Shown here: positions 52,546 through 61,251 of the stretch, one piece after another
Layout of the letters: the number at the start of each line of letters is the position of its first letter
How positions within the stretch are numbered: the first letter of the stretch is position 1
Assembly (NCBI RefSeq): GCF_000422705.1
Contig: NZ_KE383907.1
Location: 309,327-373,326 of the forward strand
Length of the DNA: 64,000 nucleotides
Origin: Flavobacterium soli DSM 19725
GTDB taxonomy: Bacteria > Bacteroidota > Bacteroidia > Flavobacteriales > Flavobacteriaceae
Direction of reading: 5' to 3'
Translations under genes and position numbers: made by a program
Notes under the pieces: generated by a model
What the model saw: only the letters and a program-made list of their open reading frames with translations
Database searches by the model: none
What the model was told of the DNA's origin: nothing

Positions 52546-53178
52546 ATGAAAAAAGTATTGTATCTGGTGTGTACGGCACTAATGCTCGCCGTAGCACCGT
52601 CAGCGAAAGCTCAATTTGTAGTAACTGACCCTGCAAATCTGGCATCAGGAATTATCAACAGTGCGAACGAAATCATACAGACTTCTTCCACCGTGAGCAA
52701 TGTCGTAAAGAACTTCAACGAAGTGAAAAAAGTGTACGATCAGGGCAAGGAATATTACGACAAGCTAAAAGCTATCAACAACCTTGTGAAAGATGCCCGT
52801 AAAGTACAGCAAACCGTATTGTTGGTAGGCGATGTGTCCGAAATGTACGTTCAGAATTTTGGTAAGATGATGAACGACCCAAATTTTACCCCACAGGAAT
52901 TGGTTGCAATCGGCAATGGTTATTCGGCACTGCTCAATGAAAGTACCGAACTGCTGAAAGAATTGAAGCAAATTATAACCTCTTCAAGCCTTTCGCTAAA
53001 CGACAAAGAGCGTATGGATATTATTGATCGTGTGTACAAAGAGGTAAAGGATTACCACAGCCTTGTACGCTACTACACTAATAAGAACATTTCTGTAAGC
53101 TACCTAAGAGCGAAAAAGAAAAACGACGCACAGAGAGTTCTTGAACTCTACGGAACTTCTAACCAAAAATACTGGTAA
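52546..53178 (+). CDS. traI: Conjugation protein TraI (DUF4141)
   Basis: 210 residues. Signal peptide 'KKVLYLVCTALMLAVAPSAK' then 'AQFVVTDPANLASGIINSAN' and long helices, like a VirB5-type periplasmic channel component. 29 bases after traG; 2 bases before traJ. Confidence 0.87.
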   Translation: MKKVLYLVCTALMLAVAPSAKAQFVVTDPANLASGIINSANEIIQTSSTVSNVVKNFNEVKKVYDQGKEYYDKLKAINNLVKDARKVQQTVLLVGDVSEMYVQNFGKMMNDPNFTPQELVAIGNGYSALLNESTELLKELKQIITSSSLSLNDKERMDIIDRVYKEVKDYHSLVRYYTNKNISVSYLRAKKKNDAQRVLELYGTSNQKYW

Positions 53179-53180
53179 AA

Positions 53181-54176
53181 ATGGAATGGGATAATCTTCA
53201 CGAACTCCTTCGTTCACTTTACGACGATATGATGCCGCTTGCAGGTGATATGGCGGCTGTGGCTAAAGGATTGGCGGGATTGGGTGCGTTGTTCTATGTA
53301 GCATTAAAGGTTTGGCAGGCTTTAAGCCGAGCCGAGCCTATCGATGTGTTTCCGTTACTGCGTCCATTCGCTTTGGGGCTTTGTATAATGTTCTTTCCAA
53401 CCATCGTGTTGGGAACCATTAATGCAGTATTAAGCCCGGTAGTTACAGGAACTCACGCCATACTCGAAGACCAGGTGCTTGACCTCAACCAACTCCAGCA
53501 ACAGAAAGACCAATTGGAATACGAAGCAATGGTACGAAATCCCGAAACCGCCTATATGGCATCAGACGAAGAGTTTGATAAAAAACTGGATGAATTAGGA
53601 TGGTCGCCTTCCGACGTTGGTACAATGGCAGGAATGTATATGGACAGGCAAGCCTACAAGATTGAAAAAGCGATAAAGGACTGGTTTCGCAATCTATTGG
53701 AAATACTCTTTCAGGCGGCGGCTTTAGTTATTGATACCATAAGAACTTTTTTCCTGATCGTCCTTTCCATACTCGGACCAATAGCTTTTGCTATTTCCGT
53801 TTGGGACGGATTTCAGTCCACGCTCACACAGTGGATCACGAGGTATGTAAGTGTTTACCTGTGGCTTCCTGTTTCCGATTTGTTCAGTTCGATGTTGGCA
53901 AGAATACAATCCCTCATTTTAGAACGGGATATAGCTATGCTTGCCGACCCTACCTACATACCTGATACGAGCAATACTGTGTACATCATTTTTATGATAA
54001 TCGGCATTATCGGATACTTCACAATACCAACAGTAACAGGTTGGGTAATCCAAGCCGGAGGTGCAGGAAACTTTACTCGTAATGTAAATCAAACAGCGAT
54101 GAAGGCAGGAAACCTTGCAGGTGCTGGTGCAGGATCTACAGTAGGAAACATCGGCGGTAAACTGATGAATAAATAA
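53181..54176 (+). CDS. traJ: Conjugation membrane protein TraJ
   Basis: 331 residues with six or so membrane helices: 'LAGLGALFYVALKVWQALSR', 'LGLCIMFFPTIVLGTINAVL' and the C-terminal set including 'VYIIFMIIGIIGYFTIPTVT'. A VirB6-like polytopic inner-membrane protein. The end is Gly/Ala-rich ('GNLAGAGAGSTVGNIGGKL'). Confidence 0.88.
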   Translation: MEWDNLHELLRSLYDDMMPLAGDMAAVAKGLAGLGALFYVALKVWQALSRAEPIDVFPLLRPFALGLCIMFFPTIVLGTINAVLSPVVTGTHAILEDQVLDLNQLQQQKDQLEYEAMVRNPETAYMASDEEFDKKLDELGWSPSDVGTMAGMYMDRQAYKIEKAIKDWFRNLLEILFQAAALVIDTIRTFFLIVLSILGPIAFAISVWDGFQSTLTQWITRYVSVYLWLPVSDLFSSMLARIQSLILERDIAMLADPTYIPDTSNTVYIIFMIIGIIGYFTIPTVTGWVIQAGGAGNFTRNVNQTAMKAGNLAGAGAGSTVGNIGGKLMNK

Positions 54177-54195
54177 CAATAAATCATTAAAAAAA

Positions 54196-54819
54196 ATGGA
54201 ATTTAAAACGCTAAGAAATATCGAAAACAGCTTTAGGCAGATAAGACTATATGCCATTGTGTTTGCGGTTCTCTGCATTGGCGTGGTAGGATATGCCGTA
54301 TGGCAGTCCTACCGCTTTGCAGAAGAACAACGCCAAAAAATCTATGTATTGGATAACGGCAAATCTTTGATGCTTGCCTTATCGCAGGATGCGAGCATCA
54401 ACCGACCTGTGGAAGCAAGAGAACACGTTAGAAGGTTTCACGAACTGTTCTTTACACTTGCTCCCGACAAAAACGCTATAGAAAGCAATATGAGCAGGGC
54501 ATTCAATCTTGCCGACAAAAGTGCCTTCGACTACTATAAAGACTTGTCGGAAAAAGGCTATTACAGTCGTATTATATCAGGAAACGTACAGCAACGCATC
54601 GAAGTAGATAGTGTGGTCAGCAATTTCGATACCCATCCTTATGCGGTACGAACGTATGCAAAACAATTCATCATTCGGTCAAGCAATGTAACCAGGCGTA
54701 ACCTAATTACTTCCTGCTACCTAGTCAACTCCGTTCGCTCTGACAACAACCCACAAGGCTTCAATATCGAAAAATTTGCAGTCGTGGAAAACAGGGATAT
54801 AGAAGTTATCGAACGCTAA
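54196..54819 (+). CDS. traK: Conjugation protein TraK
   Basis: 207 residues. One N-terminal helix ('YAIVFAVLCIGVVGYAVWQS'), then a periplasmic domain with the fold pattern of VirB8: 'REHVRRFHELFFTLAPDKNA' and 'YYKDLSEKGYYSRIISGNVQ'. It bridges inner- and outer-membrane channel parts. Next gene after 11 bases. Confidence 0.88.
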   Translation: MEFKTLRNIENSFRQIRLYAIVFAVLCIGVVGYAVWQSYRFAEEQRQKIYVLDNGKSLMLALSQDASINRPVEAREHVRRFHELFFTLAPDKNAIESNMSRAFNLADKSAFDYYKDLSEKGYYSRIISGNVQQRIEVDSVVSNFDTHPYAVRTYAKQFIIRSSNVTRRNLITSCYLVNSVRSDNNPQGFNIEKFAVVENRDIEVIER

Positions 54820-54830
54820 AAAACAATCTT

Positions 54831-55259
54831 ATGGAAACATTATCAGATTTAAACACGTTCGCAAAAATCCTTACAGAAAAAGGATATAACGGCTATTTTC
54901 ATACGCAGGGTGCGTATGCCGGAAAGCTGAAAGAAAGTATCAGCGATTACCTTGAAAGCTGCCAAAAAGGTGCAGATACTTTGCCTAAACAAGACTTGTT
55001 GTTGACAGGCTACCTACAATGGTCGGGAGAAGACAAGCCAAGTGTAGAATGCAGTATGTGGGTAAATTATCTGAACGGCAAATTCTCACTCAACAGAATG
55101 GAGGTGGCAAGAAAAGACCAATTTGGGCAATTGCTAAAAAAATCGGAACTGACAAACCTCTCTTTAATAGTCGTACCCAATGCAGTTGAGGTAATTGCTT
55201 TGGTTAATGATGAACAAAAGCAAAATGTGGGTAAAATCTCCAAGCGGTTCAAGCTCTAA
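54831..55259 (+). CDS. Unknown protein inserted between traK and traL
   Basis: 142 residues, no signal peptide, no membrane helix. An N-terminal helical part ('NTFAKILTEKGYNGYFHTQG') and a C-terminal beta-rich half ('LLLTGYLQWSGEDKPSVECS', 'VNYLNGKFSLNRMEVARKDQ'). The beta pattern is weakly like the DUF4099/DUF3945 group. CTnDOT has no gene here. Its reading frame, small gaps (11 and 23 bases) and codon use fit the operon. Possibly an accessory or regulatory factor; function unknown. Confidence 0.65.
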   Translation: METLSDLNTFAKILTEKGYNGYFHTQGAYAGKLKESISDYLESCQKGADTLPKQDLLLTGYLQWSGEDKPSVECSMWVNYLNGKFSLNRMEVARKDQFGQLLKKSELTNLSLIVVPNAVEVIALVNDEQKQNVGKISKRFKL

Positions 55260-55282
55260 CATCATCATAAAAAATTAAGAAT

Positions 55283-55570
55283 ATGAAAAAACTAAGAGCA
55301 AATATGGACAGGTACTTTGACCAGCTGGACGACCGTTGGCAGACGTTACCAGTACGCAAACAGCACCAATATACCCTGTGCTTTTTTGTGGGATATCTAC
55401 TGCTTACCGCTGGTGTAATTTTCAAAGTCTGGTACGATACCTCAAAGTCTGGAAACGATATGATCATAGAGCATATCGAAAATCCTGTCCTCAAAAAAAA
55501 TGGAAGTCCTGCAAGATTGCAGGATAGTGTATCAACAATTTTAAAAAATAAAATTTATGAAAGAAAATGA
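55283..55570 (+). CDS. traL: Conjugation protein TraL (DUF3989)
   Basis: 95 residues, one membrane helix ('YTLCFFVGYLLLTAGVIFKV') between a basic N-terminus and a polar C-terminus. DUF3989 pattern 'DDRWQTLPVRKQHQYTLCFF'. It overlaps traM by 14 bases. Confidence 0.82.
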   Translation: MKKLRANMDRYFDQLDDRWQTLPVRKQHQYTLCFFVGYLLLTAGVIFKVWYDTSKSGNDMIIEHIENPVLKKNGSPARLQDSVSTILKNKIYERK

Positions 55571-56906
55571 GAACAAAAAATCAGTTGTTCGGGTAACAGA
55601 AGGTAATCCGTCTGCAACTGCTGATGTGTTACAAGACGGCACACAGAATAATAAGGAGAAGCTCAAAAAGCCCTTAATTTTCGGCTTAATGGCGATTGTT
55701 TTCACGGGTTGTATGTACCTCATATTTAAACCATCCGAAGACAAAAAGACAATTGAAAATGTAGGGCTGAACGATGCGGTACCAGAGGCTACTGGAACTG
55801 GAATGCCTGCCGACAAAGGCAAGGCGTATGAACAGGAAATGCTCGAACGCAAAGAGCAGGAAAAACGCAATGCATTGGCTACACTTTCAGACTACTGGAA
55901 TACAGAAGACAAAGAAGAGCCAACCGACGAACCGTTTAATGAAGAAGAGGAAAACAACAGCTTTGGCGGTAGTGGGAGAAATTCGGCAAGAAGCAGTAAT
56001 CCTGCTTTGAACAGCTATCGAAATAGCCAAAGCGCATTGAGTTCCTTTTATCAAGATGATAACGCTGAAACAATGGAACTGCGTAAGCAGGTGGACGAAT
56101 TGAAAGAAAAATTATCAGAAAAGGATGTGCCACCTGTGGCCACCGTTGATGACCAATTGAAGCTAATGGAGAAATCCTATGAAATGGCAGCAAAGTATCT
56201 GCCAAAAAATGCGAATACCGAAAATTCAACACCTGCTAATGGTGCTGTTCCGGATGCTGTTAGTGCTATGGCTACTAACCAAAAAGAGCATTTTGTATCG
56301 TTCACATCAGCAAGAAAAAATACAGTATCAGCCCTTTACCGTGAACCATCGGACAGTGCTTTTTTAGCGGATTGGAGCGAAACAAAGAACCGTGGGTTTT
56401 ATACCGCTGGTTCTTTGGAACAAATGGCACAACCCAAAAACAGTATCAAAGCCTGTGTACACGATGCCCAAACAGTAGTTGGCGAAACAGGTGTGCGTTT
56501 ACGATTATTAGAGCCTGCAAAAACACCGAGCCGTACCATTCCAAAAGGAACGATTTTAACGGCTAATGCGAAATTTCAGGGAGGGCGTTTACAACTAAAA
56601 GTTACCTCGATAGAACTGGAGGGCAATATCATCCCGGTAGATATAACCATTTACGATTTGGACGGACAGCAAGGCTTGTACGTTCCTTATTCGCCCGAAA
56701 TGAATGCCCTTACTGAAATGGCAGGCAATATGAGCCAGACAGGCGGAACAAGCGTAATGCTCACGCAAAATGCTGGACAGCAGGTTGCAGCAGATCTTAG
56801 TCGTGGCGTGGTACAGGGAATTTCGGGCTACTTCGCCAAAAAGGTAAGAACCCCAAAAGTTATGCTGAAAGCAGGACATCAGGTCTTCCTTGTATCTAAA
56901 CAATAA
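55557..56906 (+). CDS. traM: Conjugation protein TraM (VirB10-like)
   Basis: 449 residues. One N-terminal helix ('PLIFGLMAIVFTGCMYLIFK'), a coiled, charged spacer and a C-terminal beta domain with 'GFYTAGSLEQM', 'TGVRLRLLEPAKTPSRTIPK' and 'VQGISGYFAKKVRTPKVMLK'. It corresponds to the VirB10 link that spans the periplasm. Start overlaps traL. Confidence 0.88.
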   Translation: MKENENKKSVVRVTEGNPSATADVLQDGTQNNKEKLKKPLIFGLMAIVFTGCMYLIFKPSEDKKTIENVGLNDAVPEATGTGMPADKGKAYEQEMLERKEQEKRNALATLSDYWNTEDKEEPTDEPFNEEEENNSFGGSGRNSARSSNPALNSYRNSQSALSSFYQDDNAETMELRKQVDELKEKLSEKDVPPVATVDDQLKLMEKSYEMAAKYLPKNANTENSTPANGAVPDAVSAMATNQKEHFVSFTSARKNTVSALYREPSDSAFLADWSETKNRGFYTAGSLEQMAQPKNSIKACVHDAQTVVGETGVRLRLLEPAKTPSRTIPKGTILTANAKFQGGRLQLKVTSIELEGNIIPVDITIYDLDGQQGLYVPYSPEMNALTEMAGNMSQTGGTSVMLTQNAGQQVAADLSRGVVQGISGYFAKKVRTPKVMLKAGHQVFLVSKQ

Positions 56907-56930
56907 TGTTGAATTCAAATAAATAAAACA

Positions 56931-57824
56931 ATGAAAAATAATTTAAAAACCTTTTGGGCTATTGCCCTGATACTCGGCTTTGCCGTACAATCTTATGCAC
57001 AGAACAGCATCAGAACACCGCTTGCATTGGGCAAGATACAACCGTATAGAATGGAAGTTACCTATGATAAGACTTCACACCTGATTTTTCCGACCGCTAT
57101 CCGTTACGTGGATTTAGGCAGCGAATATCTGATTGCAGGAAAAGCAGAAGATGCAGAAAACGTGTTGCGTGTAAAAGCAACGGTAAGGGATTTTGAACCA
57201 GAAACCAATTTTTCAGTCATTACGAATGACGGTCGTTTTTACAGTTTCGATGTGTATTACAGTTCCTATCCTGAGGCATTGAGTTACGACCTACTCACAA
57301 TGCAAAAAGCGGTGGATAAAGCCAACGGTAACGATGTGCTTTTTGAGGAACTGGGTAACAATTCTCCATCATTAGCAGGCTTGCTATTGGAAACCATTTA
57401 CAAAAAAGACAAGCGTATTGTAAAGCATATCGGGGCTAAGAGTTTCGGCATTCAGTTTATGCTCAAAGGCATTTACATCCACAACGGCAAATACTATTTC
57501 CATACGGAATTGAGAAACCGTACCAATGTGCCGTTTCAGATTGATTTTATCAATTTCAAAGTAGTGGATAAAAAGGTTGCCAAACGCACCGTAGTCCAGG
57601 AACGCCCGATGATACCGTTACGCACTTACAAGCCTTTGGACGAGATTGGCGGTAAGACCACCGAGCAAAACGTGTTCCTGTTAGACCAGTTTACCGTTGC
57701 TGATGACAAGGTGCTGTTGATTGAGATTTTCGAGAAGAACGGTGGCAGGCATCAAACATTGCAGGTCGAAAATTCGGACTTAATCAAAGCCCGTTTGATT
57801 AACGATATGCACCTAAAATTTTAA
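56931..57824 (+). CDS. traN: Conjugation protein TraN (DUF4138, VirB9-like)
   Basis: 297 residues. Signal peptide ending 'AVQSYAQN'; beta-rich DUF4138 with 'VTYDKTSHLIFPTAIRYVDL', 'ENVLRVKATVRDFEPETNFS' and 'NGKYYFHTELRNRTNVPFQI'. Periplasmic/outer-membrane channel partner of TraM. Full length. Confidence 0.9.
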   Translation: MKNNLKTFWAIALILGFAVQSYAQNSIRTPLALGKIQPYRMEVTYDKTSHLIFPTAIRYVDLGSEYLIAGKAEDAENVLRVKATVRDFEPETNFSVITNDGRFYSFDVYYSSYPEALSYDLLTMQKAVDKANGNDVLFEELGNNSPSLAGLLLETIYKKDKRIVKHIGAKSFGIQFMLKGIYIHNGKYYFHTELRNRTNVPFQIDFINFKVVDKKVAKRTVVQERPMIPLRTYKPLDEIGGKTTEQNVFLLDQFTVADDKVLLIEIFEKNGGRHQTLQVENSDLIKARLINDMHLKF

Positions 57825-57845
57825 TAACCCTTTTAAAGTAACAAT

Positions 57846-58406
57846 ATGAAAAAGTATATCCATACTGTGATGCTTGTTTTAATAGGTATTACGACTGTAC
57901 AGGCACAACGAATGCTGCCAAAGCAGAAAGGATTGGAAATAAGTGCGGGCGTACTATCCAATGATAAAATCGGTAATGATTATTACATCAGTGCAGCAAT
58001 GACCGTAAACGGAAGGAATGGCAATTACCAGCTTTGGGCGTTGGAATACACGCACCAATACCACGACTACAAAGACCTCCACATACCGCAGGAAACCTAT
58101 TTCGCAGAGGGTGGTTACAGTTTCTTCTTGTTGGGTGATGCCCGAAAAAACATCACGCTGAATTTTGCTATAACCGGCGTGGTCGGTTATGAAACCATTA
58201 ACCGTGGCGAAACGATGTTATATGACGGAGCGAAGATATTGAGTGAGGATAATTTCATCTACGGAGCAGGCGGCCGCCTCACTTTTGAAACGTACCTGTC
58301 CGACCGCTTTGTGTTAGTCCTGCAAGGGCGTACAAAAATGCTTTGGGGTACGGATTTGCAACAGCTCCGACCGTCAGCAGGTGTGGGACTAAGGTTTAAT
58401 TTTTAA
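57846..58406 (+). CDS. traO: Conjugation protein TraO
   Basis: 186 residues, signal peptide 'HTVMLVLIGITTVQAQR', then beta strands ending in 'GVGLRFNF', an outer-membrane-type C-terminus. Blocks 'KQKGLEISAGVLSNDKIGND' and 'YFAEGGYSFFLLGDARKNIT' are those of TraO. Outer-membrane channel component. Followed after 12 bases by traQ; the primase gene traP is missing. Confidence 0.87.
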   Translation: MKKYIHTVMLVLIGITTVQAQRMLPKQKGLEISAGVLSNDKIGNDYYISAAMTVNGRNGNYQLWALEYTHQYHDYKDLHIPQETYFAEGGYSFFLLGDARKNITLNFAITGVVGYETINRGETMLYDGAKILSEDNFIYGAGGRLTFETYLSDRFVLVLQGRTKMLWGTDLQQLRPSAGVGLRFNF

Positions 58407-58418
58407 AACGTAAAAACA

Positions 58419-58868
58419 ATGATAGCAATATTCAATAAATTCAGAATAGGATTAAGCTCAATATATGTAATGCTGGCAATCCTCACAGCTTCGGTTACGT
58501 TAGTATCTTGTAGTAAATACGATGAACTCGAAATACAGAACGATTTTCCTTTTGAGGTAAATGTGATGCCAGTTCCCAAAGATGTAACCAACGGGCAGAC
58601 AGTAGAAATACGCATTACCATACAGCGTAAAGGGAATTACAGCAACACGCAGTATTTCCTCAGATACTTTCAATTTGATGGACAAGGCACATTGCGGTAC
58701 TATGATGAACCGCCGTACCTGCCCAATGACCAGTACCAATTACGAACAGAGCAGTTTCGTCTGTACTACACTTCAACGTCTTCCGTATCACAATCATTTG
58801 ATGTTTGGATTTCGGATAGCTTCGGGAATGAAAAGCAAATAAGTTTTCAGTTTAATAGTAGTGATTAG
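58419..58868 (+). CDS. traQ: Conjugation protein TraQ (DUF3872)
   Basis: 149 residues. Lipoprotein-like signal 'AILTASVTLVSCSKYDELEI', then the DUF3872 beta domain ('VNVMPVPKDVTNGQTVEIRI', 'YFLRYFQFDGQGTLRYYDEP'). In CTnDOT it ends the tra operon; here too, with a strong terminator 10 bases after the stop. Confidence 0.87.
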   Translation: MIAIFNKFRIGLSSIYVMLAILTASVTLVSCSKYDELEIQNDFPFEVNVMPVPKDVTNGQTVEIRITIQRKGNYSNTQYFLRYFQFDGQGTLRYYDEPPYLPNDQYQLRTEQFRLYYTSTSSVSQSFDVWISDSFGNEKQISFQFNSSD

Positions 58869-58877
58869 TATAGTAGC

Positions 58878-58916
58878 AAAAAGAAGTCCTGCCGCAAAAG
58901 CAGGATTTCTTTTTTT
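58878..58916 (+). terminator. Terminator of the tra operon
   Basis: AAAGAAGTCCTGC pairs with GCAGGATTTCTTT around a cgcaaaa loop, with a run of Ts. It ends the traE-traQ transcript. Confidence 0.85.
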
Positions 58917-58975
58917 GGAGTGATCGAAGCTAAATTTTTGTAAATTTAGAAGATGGATTTTTAAGTGATTTTGTT

Positions 58976-59248
58976 ATGGTTGCATCATTGGTTATCGGGA
59001 TAATATTTTTGGTTGCTGGCTTGGGACTTCGTTATTGGATTAACCGGCGGAAGTTTTATAGGCGTAGTCCTATGGGAGCAGAAGGCTTCTCCTCTTATGA
59101 AAGTTCGGTTTTCATTAAATTAATTGAAAAGATTGGTAAATGGCTAGCTTACGCCTTGATTATATTTGGGCTATTGTCGTTGTGGGTTTATTCTCGTGAG
59201 AAAAGAGATAGTGAAACAGAAAGAGCACAGACTGAGATACCAATATAA
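58976..59248 (+). CDS. Small membrane protein of unknown function
   Basis: 90 residues, two predicted helices ('LVIGIIFLVAGLGLRYWINR' and 'WLAYALIIFGLLSLWVYSRE') around a polar loop 'RRSPMGAEGFSSYESS', and an acidic end. It follows the tra terminator and is read on the same strand; related small proteins often follow traQ in flavobacterial elements. Not a known conjugation gene. Confidence 0.65.
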   Translation: MVASLVIGIIFLVAGLGLRYWINRRKFYRRSPMGAEGFSSYESSVFIKLIEKIGKWLAYALIIFGLLSLWVYSREKRDSETERAQTEIPI

Positions 59249-59299
59249 AAACTGACAGGTAAACGTTTCCAGAAAGCTATAATTTTTTATACCATAACA

Positions 59300-59331
59300 A
59301 AAAGGGTTGGCTAAAAATAACCAACCCTTTT
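59300..59331. terminator. Bidirectional terminator before the SDR cargo
   Basis: AAAAGGGTTGG (59300-59310) and CCAACCCTTTT (59321-59331), a perfect 11-bp stem with a 10-base loop. It ends the small membrane-protein message and the leftward SDR message. Confidence 0.85.
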
Positions 59332-59349
59332 ATTAACTGAAATACTTTT

Positions 59350-60090
59350 TTACCAGGGAATTTCTCCTGTTGCCGGATTGGTTTCTTCACTAAAAAATTT
59401 ACCGGTCGGGCCATCATTATCAATCAGGACGTATTTGATTACTCTATTGGCAGCAACACTGACTTCTCCACCATTAAAGAATGTAAAATCGGTTTTCGTA
59501 AGTCCAGGACAAACGGCATTTACTTTAAAATTTGTATCACGCAGCTCATATGCTAACTGGATGGTGTACATATTTAGAGCCGCTTTTGATATTGCGTAAA
59601 CTCCGTATTTAGCATAGCTGTAGGCAGGCCATTCCGGATTACTTTGTAATGAAAGAGACCCTACGCTGGTACTCAAGTTGACTATTCTTGGTTCTGAGGA
59701 TTTTTTGAGCAGATCTATAAAGGCTTGTGTAACATTCGCTGTACCTACCAAATTTGTTTTAAATGCATTCAGATATTCGTCACTTGTGGCTTCCAATACA
59801 GTGTAGGGATCACTTCCTCCGTTGATACCTGCGTTATTGATAAGTACATCCAAAACCGAAACCTTGTTACCTATTTCTTCCCGTGCCGTCCGTACCGATG
59901 CAGGGTCAGTAACATCAAGTTCTACGGCTTCTACATTTGAAAATCCTTCTGCATTAAGTTTCTGAACTGCCTGCAAACCGTTCTCGATATTACGGCTTCC
60001 AATAAATACGAAAAATCCCTTTTCTAAAAGTTGTCTGGCAGTTTCAAAACCGATGCCTTTGTTTGCTCCTGTAATTAATACTGTTTTCAT
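59350..60090 (-). CDS. Short-chain dehydrogenase/reductase
   Basis: 246 residues. 'VLITGANKGIGFETARQLLE' is the Rossmann TGxxxGIG coenzyme loop, 'LINNAGINGG' the NNAG motif, 'SYAKYGVYAISKAALNMYTI' places the catalytic YxxxK (Ser is in 'VNLSTSVGSLS'), and 'NAVCPGLTKTDFT' follows. NADPH use is likely (Asn-Lys after TGA). Substrate unknown. A palindrome upstream, also found before the Crp-type gene, implies joint control. Confidence 0.9.
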   Translation of the reverse strand: MKTVLITGANKGIGFETARQLLEKGFFVFIGSRNIENGLQAVQKLNAEGFSNVEAVELDVTDPASVRTAREEIGNKVSVLDVLINNAGINGGSDPYTVLEATSDEYLNAFKTNLVGTANVTQAFIDLLKKSSEPRIVNLSTSVGSLSLQSNPEWPAYSYAKYGVYAISKAALNMYTIQLAYELRDTNFKVNAVCPGLTKTDFTFFNGGEVSVAANRVIKYVLIDNDGPTGKFFSEETNPATGEIPW

Positions 60091-60144
60091 ATTTTGTAAT
60101 TTTAAATTTTCAATACAAAATTGAGGTATTAGACAGTGGCATCA

Positions 60145-60160
60145 TTTACCAAATGGTAAA
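60145..60160. promoter_or_regulatory. Palindromic Crp/Fnr-type operator before the SDR gene
   Basis: TTTACC-AAAT-GGTAAA, 6-bp arms, 55 bases upstream of the SDR start. The site upstream of the regulator (60768) is its exact reverse complement. Confidence 0.65.
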
Positions 60161-60167
60161 AAGTGCA

Positions 60168-60734
60168 TCAGCGGATGTTTTTCCGTATTCGGCTAAGAGA
60201 TTGTTGTGTTACTCCTAAATAGGATGCAATGTATGATAATGGAACACGGTTGGTCAATGAAGGATAATTTTCCAAAAATTCAAGGTATCTTGTTGTAGCG
60301 TCCTGCGAAATTACCGGGCCTTTCCTTGATTTTTGGTACATGCACAGCTGCACCATTTTATTTTTAATATTGTCCCAACCAACGATAATATGGGATAGTT
60401 CTTCCCAATTTTTCTTTGAAAATACGATAAGACTACAATCTGTAACGGCTTGCAAGTACTCGGAAGATGAAGCATTTGCCTCGAAGTTGACATAATCACA
60501 TACCAGGCTGTTTTCGCTGATGAAGCAACGGGTAATTTCTTCACCTTTATTATTGTAATAACAGCCACGAATAACTCCTTCTACTATAAACCCAACCTGC
60601 TTTGGAATTTTCCCCGCCTCAGAAAAATAATCCTCTTTTTTTAATTGCAGGATTTGTCCCTTGCTTATTACAAGTTCAATTTGCTGCTTGTTAAGATTTC
60701 CAAATTGCAGAATATATTCAATCAGTTCTTCCAT
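60168..60734 (-). CDS. Crp/Fnr-family transcriptional regulator
   Basis: 188 residues. An N-terminal cyclic-nucleotide-like barrel ('SKGQILQLKKEDYFSEAGKI', 'GFIVEGVIRGCYYNNKGEEI') and a C-terminal HTH ('PLSYIASYLGVTQQSLSRIR'). No Fe-S cysteines and no clear cAMP site, as in many Bacteroidota members. It controls itself and the SDR gene downstream through matching palindromes (60145 and 60768). Confidence 0.88.
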   Translation of the reverse strand: MEELIEYILQFGNLNKQQIELVISKGQILQLKKEDYFSEAGKIPKQVGFIVEGVIRGCYYNNKGEEITRCFISENSLVCDYVNFEANASSSEYLQAVTDCSLIVFSKKNWEELSHIIVGWDNIKNKMVQLCMYQKSRKGPVISQDATTRYLEFLENYPSLTNRVPLSYIASYLGVTQQSLSRIRKNIR

Positions 60735-60767
60735 ATGTGCAAGTTAAAAATAATATCATTTGGCATA

Positions 60768-60783
60768 TTTACCATTTGGTAAA
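60768..60783. promoter_or_regulatory. Palindromic operator before the Crp/Fnr gene
   Basis: TTTACC-ATTT-GGTAAA, 34 bases before the start at 60734; exact reverse complement of the 60145 site. Confidence 0.65.
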
Positions 60784-60844
60784 AAATCAACTGTGATAGC
60801 TAATTATTGATTTATTAAAACCATCAAATAACTGCTCTTGTCCA

Positions 60845-60883
60845 GCCAAATGCTGCCTTCCAGTGCCAATGAGTACAATATAG
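60845..60883 (+). promoter_or_regulatory. 20-bp-spaced motif before the second HTH pair
   Basis: GCCAAATGCTGCC (60845-60857) and GCCAATGAGTACA (60865-60877), 20 bp apart; a TATAG element follows at 60879. The likely start of the next gene is the ATG at 60940, 62 bases on, which matches the distances at other loci and argues against the upstream TTG/ATG starts at 60838/60850 that would cover the motif. Confidence 0.55.
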
Positions 60884-60939
60884 AAAAATACGAAAAAAGA
60901 CTTTATAAATTAGATTTTGAAATAAAAAACAAGTTGGAT

Positions 60940-61251
60940 ATGGAAGTCTTAGCAATACAAAAGTCCGCACTAGACGGAATGAAAAATGAGCTAAAAGCAC
61001 TTTTGGAACTGACCGAAAATGCCACACAGAAATATACGCCCATTTTTAAAGAGGAACAGTGGCTTGATAACCAAGAAGTGTGCCTGATGATGAACATTAC
61101 CAAACGGACTTTACAGACCTACAAAAGCAAAGGACTTTTACCGTATTCAAAACTGAACCGCAAAAATTATTATAAACGCTCGGATGTACAGACTTTGCTC
61201 GAAGCCAGACAGCCGGACAATACTACTGAAAATGGATTTATTCACGAATGA
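60940..61251 (+). CDS. Excisionase-type HTH protein (second pair, first gene)
   Basis: 103 residues from the ATG at 60940 ('MEVLAIQKSALDGMKNELKA'); the frame is open to 60838, but those extra residues would be translated from the motif region. HTH_17 fold: 'NQEVCLMMNITKRTLQTYKS' and 'LPYSKLNRKNYYKRSDVQTL'. It is homologous to the protein at 4041. Partner gene overlaps by 20 bases. Confidence 0.75.
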   Translation: MEVLAIQKSALDGMKNELKALLELTENATQKYTPIFKEEQWLDNQEVCLMMNITKRTLQTYKSKGLLPYSKLNRKNYYKRSDVQTLLEARQPDNTTENGFIHE

